11,158 nucleotides of DNA. Origin: an uncultured archaeon. Lineage in GTDB: Archaea > Thermoproteota > Nitrososphaeria > Nitrososphaerales > CALBXV01. The notes under the pieces were generated by a model, which saw only the letters and a program-made list of their open reading frames with translations, ran no database searches and was not told the origin of the DNA. Numbering within the stretch: position 1 is the stretch's first letter; every line of letters begins with the position of its first letter. The translations under genes and the position numbers were made by a program. The stretch spans positions 1-11,158 of the forward strand of contig CALBXV010000306.1 in the NCBI GenBank assembly GCA_937890045.1, in the 5' to 3' direction. Shown here in pieces: positions 1 to 6,700 of this stretch.

Positions 1-374
1 TAGGTCGTATCTCAGACCATAAGAAGTTTAAGCACATTATATGGAATGAGACAGACTTAAGTAACCTTGAGAATATTATAGAACAAGTAGTTGATAATAT
101 CCCAAAGGTATTTGCGTCTGACATGCCAGTATTAACAAATACAAAAATAGATGGGGCTCATATTAAAGATGTTATTGAGATGTTTCCTAATAATCATGGT
201 GAGAGTATAACTAACTACATAATAGCTAAACAACCTAAGAACTATTGGGATTTGCTAAATGTTGCTACATGGGCATCTACCCATCTATTAAATAGGAAAA
301 CAGAAGCGACTCATAAACTTGAAGATAAGATTTATCCTAAAGTAATGAGAATGGCTAAAGTAGCACAAGCGTAA
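1..374 (+). CDS. DUF932-like phage protein, C-terminal part (5' end outside window)
   Basis: The reading frame is open from base 3 to the TAA at 372-374 and has no stop up to the window edge. The visible 124 residues are therefore probably the C-terminal part of a longer protein; the internal ATG at 123 has no clear ribosome site. The segment around YWDLLNVATWASTH, followed by a helical tail with LEDKIYPKVMRMAKV, resembles the C-terminal helix of DUF932 (phage/plasmid-like TIGR03299) proteins, where an N-x-x-T-x-x-x-x-H pattern recurs. DUF932 proteins are common near phage replication genes and their biochemical role is not settled. The family call rests on this short match only. It lies upstream of the replication cluster on the same strand, separated by a candidate structured RNA. 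Confidence 0.5.
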   Translation, partial: GRISDHKKFKHIIWNETDLSNLENIIEQVVDNIPKVFASDMPVLTNTKIDGAHIKDVIEMFPNNHGESITNYIIAKQPKNYWDLLNVATWASTHLLNRKTEATHKLEDKIYPKVMRMAKVAQA

Positions 375-375
375 T

Positions 376-503
376 AATATAGGGTGCTGAAGCGTATAAA
401 ATTAATTGTGAAAGCCCTTAAAAGGTTTACATCAATTATCCTGACGAGGTTGAAACAGCTTAATGAACCAAAATGCTTGCTAACGCAGAGTTCGCCCTAT
501 ATT
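376..503 (+). ncRNA. candidate structured RNA (unidentified class)
   Basis: This gene-poor stretch lies between the stop at 374 and the next credible start at 527. Bases 376-386 pair with 493-503 as an 11-bp helix with one G-U pair (core ATATAGGG/CCCTATAT). Inside it, GCGT 392-395 pairs with ACGC 483-486. A long imperfect hairpin follows: 404-408/433-437, 409-410/430-431, 411-413/426-428 and 416-418/423-425, closed by a UAAA loop. The segment 440-482 is less clear. CCT/AGG (440-442/447-449) and GGTT/AACC (448-451/466-469) are alternatives, and the purine-rich GACGAGGTTGAAAC is left mostly unpaired. It could be a cis-regulatory leader for the downstream genes, a processed phage small RNA or a ribozyme relative. 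I recognise no known class. Pairings were found by eye, without energy calculation or covariation. Confidence 0.45.
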
Positions 504-526
504 TTAAAATGAGGATATATAATTAT

Positions 527-679
527 ATGAGAATAAGTAATTATGCAACAAAGAAAGTAGAAGAAATGAGAGAAAGAAATGATGCAATTGCAACAAGCAG
601 AGAAGAAGAGCTTGAAGAACTAGCTCGGAGATTAAATGAACAATCCGAGTTGGATGAAGAGGCATTACGTGATGATTGA
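527..679 (+). CDS. small acidic coiled-coil protein, unknown function
   Basis: A 50-aa product that is highly charged, with Glu/Arg-rich helical heptads (KKVEEMRERNDAI, then EEELEELARRLNEQSELDEE), so probably one long amphipathic helix or coiled coil. The ATG at 527 is preferred: it follows GAGGA at 511-515 (11-nt gap, slightly long) and leaves the candidate structured RNA upstream intact. In-frame ATGs at 509 and 473 would give 56 or 68 aa but lack a ribosome site, and 473 would place codons inside the RNA. The TGA at 677-679 overlaps the methyltransferase start (ATG 672) by 8 nt, suggesting translational coupling. Its function is not recognised; small coiled-coil proteins in such clusters are often accessory to the neighbouring enzyme, but nothing here proves that. 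Confidence 0.55.
   Translation: MRISNYATKKVEEMRERNDAIATSREEELEELARRLNEQSELDEEALRDD
657..662 (+). promoter_or_regulatory. ribosome binding site of the methyltransferase
   Basis: AAGAGG lies 9 nt before ATG 672 and inside the end of the coiled-coil gene. It fixes the methyltransferase start at 672 rather than at the in-frame ATG at 636, which lacks a comparable site. Confidence 0.55.
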
Positions 680-1553
680 AACTCTAATATGGCGAGACTG
701 TCCTGTAGTTATTCCATACTATGGGGGCAAGTTTGAATTAAGCAGGAGACTAGTTCCTATGCTTGCTAGCCATGAAAGATATTTAGAAGTATTTGCTGGT
801 GGATTAAGTATGTTTTTCAGGAAGAAAAAAGCAAAGCTGAGTGTTGTTAACGATATTGATAAAGATATAGTAAATCTTTATACAACAGTCCTCTATCATT
901 TCGATGAAATGTGTGAGTTTATATTTTGGATGCCTAAATCTAGAACAATATTTGAAGAAGCGCAAAAAAAAGTATTGAGTTCTAAAGAATTTACTATTCC
1001 AGATGTGACAAGAGCGTGCTTATATTACTATGTGATTCGTAACTCATTTAACAAGAATCCTTATCTAAATATGGCTCCAAACACAGTAAGAAAAGATTGG
1101 AAGCACTTACTCAAAGAAGAATTAATTCAATCAAGAAAACATTTAGATGGTGCTCTAATTGATAACCTTGATTTCAGAGTATTCATAAAAAAATATAAGC
1201 CAAAAGAAAATGATATGTGGTACTTTGACCCTCCATATGTAGTAGCAGGTGAGAGAGGAGATTACTATTACCACGACTTTACTAAAGAGATGCATAATGC
1301 ACTTTCTGAGAAATGCAATGAAATAAATAGCAGTGGTGGCAAGTTTATGGTGAGTTATGATGATAAAGAAGAAATAAGAGAATTATACAAAGACTTTAAT
1401 ATACAAACAATAAGTACAATATATTCGGGAGGTAATAGTAAGAAAACAATAAACGAGTTAGTAATAATGAACTATGAACCAATATCTCAAACTGAGATAT
1501 TTGATATGGGGGACAGTGATGACAGACAAAATAATGGAGGTTCTTCCGTCTAG
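672..1553 (+). CDS. D12-class DNA adenine-N6 methyltransferase (Dam-like)
   Basis: Transfers a methyl group from S-adenosylmethionine to the N6 of adenine in DNA. From ATG 672 the protein has 293 aa, near the usual size for D12/Dam-type enzymes. The N-terminal YYGGK (16-20) is the family's conserved start of the SAM pocket. EVFAGG (39-44) is motif I, NDID (60-63) is the acidic motif that follows it, and DPPY (186-189) is catalytic motif IV of amino-methyltransferases. The C-terminus is Ser/Gly/Asn-rich and extends past the fold. No restriction endonuclease is next to it, so it looks like an orphan phage enzyme that could protect the genome from host restriction or mark replicated DNA. Target sequence cannot be read from here. 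Its 3' end overlaps the helicase start by 35 nt. Confidence 0.92.
   Translation: MIETLIWRDCPVVIPYYGGKFELSRRLVPMLASHERYLEVFAGGLSMFFRKKKAKLSVVNDIDKDIVNLYTTVLYHFDEMCEFIFWMPKSRTIFEEAQKKVLSSKEFTIPDVTRACLYYYVIRNSFNKNPYLNMAPNTVRKDWKHLLKEELIQSRKHLDGALIDNLDFRVFIKKYKPKENDMWYFDPPYVVAGERGDYYYHDFTKEMHNALSEKCNEINSSGGKFMVSYDDKEEIRELYKDFNIQTISTIYSGGNSKKTINELVIMNYEPISQTEIFDMGDSDDRQNNGGSSV
1508..1513 (+). promoter_or_regulatory. ribosome binding site of the helicase
   Basis: GGGGGA ends 5 nt before ATG 1519, inside the last codons of the methyltransferase. It supports initiation at 1519. The in-frame ATG at 1474 would add 15 residues with no DnaB similarity and no site of its own. Confidence 0.55.
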
Positions 1554-2814
1554 CGAAGAAGCCGAAGAAGCTTTAATAGGTTGCATCTTATCTGGGGGCC
1601 TTGAATCCTTTGACAGGGCCGCATCTTGGATAAGAGATGACAATGCTTTCTATTACGATAAGCCGCACAAAGTATGGAATGTCATGTCTAATATGTATAA
1701 GATCAGAGAGCCAATTGAAGTAGTTACAGTTGTAAACAGATGTAATGAAAAATATGGAAGAAAGGGAGAATATGGATATTATTTAACAGGAATAGACTCT
1801 GATACTATATCTGAAGCTAACTTAGAGCACTATGCAAGAATAATATGGGAAAAGCACGTCCAAAGGTCGTGTGTTGAGAGTGCTAATGATGTTCTTAGGA
1901 TGAGTTATACTGATTATAATAAGACATCTAAAATCCTTGAGAAACATAGTAGATTAATAGAAGAGTTAAGAGAAATACAGCCGTCTAGACGACGTGAGAT
2001 TGATATTATAATAGAAGAGACAGCTGAAGCACTGAAAGAAGGGACAAATATAATTTCTTTTGGAATACCTGCGTTAGACGCACCTGCGGGGGGAATGACA
2101 AGAAAAGAAGTTACAGTTCTTGGTGGAAGGCCTGGGCATGGTAAGACCACATTAATGCTTAATGTTATTAGAAGCTTAATGGAACAAAACTATAGAGTAA
2201 TGTTATTTAATAGAGAAATGAGCAACGTAGAAATGCTCAAAAAGCTATTAGTTATAGAAAGTGAGGTCTTAGTATACGATAAAGTAAGAAAACACCTTCT
2301 AACTATCAAAGAACTCGCAGAAATCGATTCTATGAAAGAGCGAGTAAAGAAAAAATACAAGAATCTTATGATGTATGATGATATTAGGGGTTTAGATGAA
2401 TCTATAAGAGAAGTTATGAAACATAGACCAGACGTAGTTATAGATGATTATATTCAACTAATTAATGTAGATGGAAAGGATGCGAGAAGATTTGAAATAG
2501 AGAAAATAATGTATGACTATAAATGGGCATGCAAAAGTGCAAATTGCTCAGCTCTTTTAATTAGCCAACTTAATAGAGAAATAGAAAAGAGAGATAATCC
2601 TATTCCTAAGATGAGTGACTATGCTGAAAGTGGAGTAATAGAACAAACCGCAGAAACTGCACTATTTGTATTCTATGGATGGGCAGTAGATAGATTTGAA
2701 TTTGAAGAAGATGAATGTATGATAGTAGCTGCAAAAAGTAGATATGGTCAAATAGGTAACTATCCCGTAGGTTTTGACGGAAATAAATGTAGATTTTTCA
2801 ATAAACCTGATTAA
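1519..2814 (+). CDS. dnaB: DnaB-like replicative DNA helicase
   Basis: Hexameric 5'-3' helicase expected to unwind the phage replication fork. At 431 aa it is near full length for DnaB. The N-terminal helical domain begins with the typical P-S-S-E-E-A-E stretch and runs to about residue 150. A linker leads to the RecA-like motor: Walker A GRPGHGKT (203-210, Lys209), Walker B with DDYIQL (309-314, Asp310 matching the usual IDYLQL), the SQLNRE motif followed by SDYAESG (366-372), and a C-terminal AAKSRYGQIG element like the family's AKNRNGPTG. One departure is Ala369 where bacterial DnaB usually has Arg (DLRESG). It overlaps the methyltransferase upstream. No primase or loader is recognisable in the window. 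Confidence 0.93.
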   Translation: MTDKIMEVLPSSEEAEEALIGCILSGGLESFDRAASWIRDDNAFYYDKPHKVWNVMSNMYKIREPIEVVTVVNRCNEKYGRKGEYGYYLTGIDSDTISEANLEHYARIIWEKHVQRSCVESANDVLRMSYTDYNKTSKILEKHSRLIEELREIQPSRRREIDIIIEETAEALKEGTNIISFGIPALDAPAGGMTRKEVTVLGGRPGHGKTTLMLNVIRSLMEQNYRVMLFNREMSNVEMLKKLLVIESEVLVYDKVRKHLLTIKELAEIDSMKERVKKKYKNLMMYDDIRGLDESIREVMKHRPDVVIDDYIQLINVDGKDARRFEIEKIMYDYKWACKSANCSALLISQLNREIEKRDNPIPKMSDYAESGVIEQTAETALFVFYGWAVDRFEFEEDECMIVAAKSRYGQIGNYPVGFDGNKCRFFNKPD

Positions 2815-2839
2815 ATTCAAAATGGTATAAGGGTGTAAA

Positions 2840-3001
2840 ATGAAAATCACGGAACTCTTTGAGTGCACAATGTGTGGAATGCTTGTGCCAAATGAAGAAA
2901 CTAATGATAATTTATGCTACAAATGTTTTAATGAATGGGAAGACTATGATGCGTGGGATACGTATATAGATGAAGAATACGAAAACGATAGTAGCAATTG
3001 A
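2840..3001 (+). CDS. 53-aa zinc-ribbon protein
   Basis: A short gene starting with ATG 2840 behind AAGGG (2829-2833, 6-nt gap) and ending with TGA 2999-3001. The product has two CxxC knuckles, Cys9/Cys12 and Cys26/Cys29, as expected for a single treble-clef or ribbon-type zinc site. A very acidic, aromatic tail follows, rich in Asp, Glu, Tyr and Trp. It sits 25 nt after the helicase stop and overlaps the resolvase start by 32 nt in another frame, so it fits the operon packing. The function is unknown. Small zinc proteins of this kind in phages may bind nucleic acid or a host protein; the acidic tail makes direct DNA binding by that part unlikely. Confidence 0.7.
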   Translation: MKITELFECTMCGMLVPNEETNDNLCYKCFNEWEDYDAWDTYIDEEYENDSSN

Positions 3002-3467
3002 TCCTGGTAAAAGTGGAGGAGTGGCAGTTGTGCATTATGATAATAGTCGCATCCTTTCTTCTGTGTTGTACAACTGTCCTGACTCCACTAAAGACATGGC
3101 AAATATAATAAGGTCTGTTGAAAACTCATGTATAATTGATGATAAAAAACTGTCTATTGTTATAGAGCACGTATGGAGCTTTCCCACCGATGCTCGAAGC
3201 AGTGCATTTAAATTTGGGACTAACTATGGAATGTGGCTTGGGATTATAGGTGCATTTAGATTTGAATGTGAAAAGATATCACCACAGAAGTGGATGAAGA
3301 TGTATGCTCCATTACCTAAAAATAAACAAGAGCGTAAGAAGAAACTTAAAGAAATAGCAAAAGAAATTAACGACAAAACAACACTTAAAACTTGTGATGC
3401 ACTGCTAATTGCTAATTATAAAAGAGAGGAAATCAAAAAATGCGAAAAGCAAAAAAAGGATCACTAG
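2970..3467 (+). CDS. RuvC-like Holliday junction resolvase
   Basis: Expected to cut four-way DNA junctions, clearing recombination and branched replication intermediates before packaging. The 165-aa length suits RuvC and its phage relatives. The RNase H-like fold is shown by AIDPGKSGG (Asp11 as first metal ligand), the IEHVW strand (Glu66 as second) and CDALLIA (Asp143 as last). Between them are family-like segments: S-x-F-K-F-G-x-N-Y-G-M-W, then I-S-P-Q-K-W and a Lys-rich helix. The position three residues before Asp143, acidic in E. coli RuvC (Asp138), is Lys140 here. Asp135 nearby might substitute, or the active site differs. The ATG at 2970 has only a weak GGGA 12 nt upstream, so translation may depend on coupling to the zinc-ribbon gene. 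Confidence 0.85.
   Translation: MKNTKTIVAIDPGKSGGVAVVHYDNSRILSSVLYNCPDSTKDMANIIRSVENSCIIDDKKLSIVIEHVWSFPTDARSSAFKFGTNYGMWLGIIGAFRFECEKISPQKWMKMYAPLPKNKQERKKKLKEIAKEINDKTTLKTCDALLIANYKREEIKKCEKQKKDH
3425..3430 (+). promoter_or_regulatory. ribosome binding site of the 79-aa gene
   Basis: AGAGGA lies 9 nt before ATG 3440, within the resolvase C-terminal codons. It is the best argument that the short downstream frame is translated. Confidence 0.5.
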
Positions 3468-3679
3468 TAATTGGAAATAAAATTGCAGGGATATCAAAAA
3501 TAGTATGTGAATATGAAGGGAGTATTATTTATCAACTTGGTATTTACTTATTTCCATTCTCAATAGAATTTACATTGGAGAAAAGGAATGTGGCTACGAT
3601 GTCACTGCAAATTAGAATAAGTATATGGAAAATGTGTTTAATTACAATACTGGAGAAAAGAGAATGGGGCATGCAGTAG
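3440..3679 (+). CDS. 79-aa hypothetical protein
   Basis: Starts with ATG 3440 behind a good ribosome site and overlaps the resolvase by 28 nt. The first half is basic (MRKAKKG) and then alternates short hydrophobic and polar stretches (VIGNKIAGISKIVCEYEG, IIYQLGIYLF), which suggests a small beta-rich fold. The second half (after about residue 50) is Ile/Leu/Met-rich and less protein-like. The true protein could end differently if there is a frameshift: another frame at about 3533-3619 also reads plausibly as a C-terminus (N-R-I-Y-I-G-E-K-E-C-G-Y-D). No family is recognised. Its 3' end overlaps the next short gene. Confidence 0.5.
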   Translation: MRKAKKGSLVIGNKIAGISKIVCEYEGSIIYQLGIYLFPFSIEFTLEKRNVATMSLQIRISIWKMCLITILEKREWGMQ

Positions 3680-3765
3680 ACGAAAGAACAAAAGATATCA
3701 TTAAAACACTAAAGACAATAATTCTTCTGTTAGAGGGGATTACCAACAAGCTCCTTAGACGGTAG
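3664..3765 (+). CDS. 33-aa hypothetical protein at the convergence point
   Basis: A very short frame from ATG 3664 to TAG 3763-3765, with GGAG at 3652-3655 (8-nt gap). It overlaps the 79-aa gene by 16 nt and the 3' end of the opposing giant gene by 36 bp. The product has a charged start and an amphipathic, leucine/isoleucine-rich helix (DIIKTLKTIILLLEGI) with a basic end (KLLRR), which could be membrane-associating. An upstream in-frame ATG at 3625 would give 46 aa but lacks a ribosome site. Function is unknown, and the frame may be fortuitous. Confidence 0.35.
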   Translation: MGHAVDERTKDIIKTLKTIILLLEGITNKLLRR

Positions 3766-6700
3766 TTTACCATCCATTAGTTTTGATGCAGCTTCTATCA
3801 TTACGGTAATAATAGGAGGCAGAACAAATCTATATACATCTCTTAATACCCTGTCTTCATCTTCATCATCACCACCAAGAAGTAATGGCATCATAGCAAG
3901 CCTCATTAGCATTCCAATTGCTGGGCTTTCGCCACCCCTAAAATAAGAAGAAGTTAACATTCCATACCCACCACCATATGCAATTCTTCTTGCAGAAGAT
4001 ATTATACCCCACATAAACGGATTAAATGTAAAGAAAGTACCGATAACACTAGCAACAACCCTTCCTAAAATCCATCTTCCAAGCCTTATTAAATGTATGT
4101 CTTGCTGTTGTTCTTCTTTGCCTCTGATCTGTCCTTTGGCTTTTGCATAGACAGCATCAGCAACTCTTGAAGCAAACAATTCCATGTTCTCCATTGCTGT
4201 CTGACCATCTTGGGAATCTAAAAAATTATTTATTATCTTAGTATCAAGCATCGTTTGGTTATATGCATAACCCTTAAACTGTAAGCCCATTTTACCAAGA
4301 CCACCAAAGGCATTAGCCATGAATACTTGGCTCATTCCAAACTGTGTAGTATATACCGCAAATCTTGCACTTTGCTGTATTGATGGATGAGAATAATATT
4401 CATCATCTGTTAATTTCCCAGGTACTAATTTCAGTTTTCTTGATACCAGCATTGACATAATGGCTGTTTTTTTTCTTAACTCTTTCTCAACACCACTAAA
4501 TGTCATAAGACCTTTACCGCCTTCTTTAGGGAACCATGACAAAGTAAAGAGAGCAGCTCTTCGTAGCTCCTTTTTTGCCATCTTTTTATTAAGCTTCCTT
4601 AACCTTGCTTCTGTTATATAAAGCTTCTGCTTTTCGCTTTTACCCTTTAAACCTTTTCCTTTTACTAAATCATAATATTCTCCAGACAGTTCTTTTAACC
4701 TTCTTAGGTCTTCAGTTGATTCTTCAAGCTTTGCTGCCTTTCTTATGGAACGATTGATTGATTTAAACTCAGGGCTTTTTCTACGCACAGTTTCATTTAT
4801 AAAGTCCTTTTTATTTAATTTCAAAGCCCTTACAGCTTGCACAGTCTTTATATATGGATGATCTCTAAGTGATACCGCTCTGTCCCTACCACCTAAAATG
4901 ATTTCATTAAAAGCATTAAGCAATACTAAAACGCCAGTATCTTCAACCCTTTCTATCCATTCAGCCTCATCCGCAACCTTATTTGCTTCCCGCAAAATCT
5001 TAAAACCATGCAAAATAATTGGATTAAGTATCTGCCAGTTGTTCTGTAGGGCTGCGTATTTCCCAAGAAACCGTGAAGTCCATACCATATTCTGCATAAT
5101 TGCCCAATACTGAACATCTTCTGAAGTCCATTTCTTATATGGGCCTCTATCACCCATTAGAGGGTTATAAATACTTTGTATTTTATTCATAATACCAGCA
5201 AGCTCTTTGTTACCTTGTTTCATTCCAAGAAACTCTGCTTCATATGATGGGTCACCAAATGTTTTCTTTACTTGGTTAACTATATAATCTTGCAGTGATG
5301 GATTGCTCTGTGACTCAGCGAGGACATTTATAAGGTCAGCTTTAATTTCGTTCATTGCTAGTGCAGCTGTCACATTTTCAAAGTATCGTCTTTGAGACTC
5401 CATATCAAGTCGGCGTGTCATGTGATCCATCATTGCCGTAGTATGTCTCATATGGGCTGGGTTAGTCATAAGAGCCCTTTGAGTTGCATCTTCATCGCCT
5501 TCGGAAGCTCTATCTAAAATAGTGTCCCTTGTTCCAATTAGGATTTTTAAGTCAGATTGAAGCTCTCTCATGTAATTCAACATACCAACGATATTATCAT
5601 CCAGCTCATTTTCCTGTGCAGACTCAATATCTATGCCATATTCTTCAAGATGCTCTCGCTCGGCAGCAATAGCTTTCTCAAGCCTTAAAATATTCTTATC
5701 TAGAGTTTTTTCATACTGCCCAAGATAAAAAGTAGTAGGATCATAATTCATGCCAACAGCTTTAAGGTTTGTCAGATTTCCAAGTATATAATTATCTTCG
5801 CCGCCCTGTTGACTAATTGTTTGATTAATGTTCCCAATGGAAAGAGCTTTACTGATAAGAATACTAGCATCTTCTTCGGACATATCAAATCTATCTATAG
5901 CCTTCTTTATACTATTATTAGCTATCTTTATTCTGTCTTGTGTATAATGCCAAAAATCTTTATATAAATCTCTTGTGCGATATATTGCTAAATCTATTCC
6001 CTCTAACACACTATCTGGAATTTCAGAGTACTCAGCCTTTTCTTCAAAATTATAATATTTCCTGTAGTATTTACCTTCACTTAATATTGGTTTACCATCT
6101 TTAGCAACACCAATTACTTTAGTCTTCTGGAAGACTTTGTGTTCATTAGCTTCCATAAACATCTCTTTATACACTTGCCCTTTTGTCAGTCCAAACCCAC
6201 CTCTTTTTGTAGGCTTAAACAGCTGAGAGTCTCCATTGTGATAAAAGTATATTGTCTTTTCCTCAGTACCAGCCATTCCTTTTGCTTTTATAACATGAGC
6301 AATATATACCTCTGGCTCACCTACTTTAGCACCCTCATGTTCCTTTACCATTACATATGTCAACTCGACACCACCAATTGTAATTGTGTGCATTTCAGGA
6401 TGTTTGTCAGCCCTCTTGCCAAGCTCTTTTCTTTGGTCTGCTTCTTTTTTTGCAGTGGACATAACCCTGCCAATGAATTTGCCAACCCCCGACTTTCTCC
6501 ACGCTTGATTGAAGTCACCTTCTTCTTGGTCATGTGGGATTCTTTCAAACCTTACTCTCCTTATACGACCATCTAACATATTTCGGTAAAATCTTGTTGC
6601 AGCTCTATTTATCTCACCCTTAATATCACTTTCGTCAGCATTAAGCTCAGAGTGAAAAATTCGTTCTTCTTTATTACTGAGTAAATCATCTCCAATAACA

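Noticed and set aside
441..459. Hammerhead-like core: CTGACGA then GAAA-CAGC, with GCTG upstream at 386-389
   Set aside because: Only four bases separate the two core strands, so there is no proper stem II. The upstream partner strand has A where the invariant U next to the cleavage site is needed, and the flanking bases do not form stem I. Treated as part of an unidentified RNA.
473..526. Longer start of the coiled-coil gene at ATG 473 (68 aa)
   Set aside because: It has no ribosome site and its first codons lie inside the candidate RNA helix region; ATG 527 follows GAGGA.
3679..3800. Intrinsic terminator between the converging blocks
   Set aside because: I found no GC-rich hairpin followed by a T-run on either strand.
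6139..6576. 145-codon + strand frame inside the giant gene
   Set aside because: It lies wholly antisense to a long, coherent 1225-aa gene. Its product is Phe/Cys/Ser-rich, as expected for the mirror of Lys/Glu-rich codons, and no ribosome site was noted.
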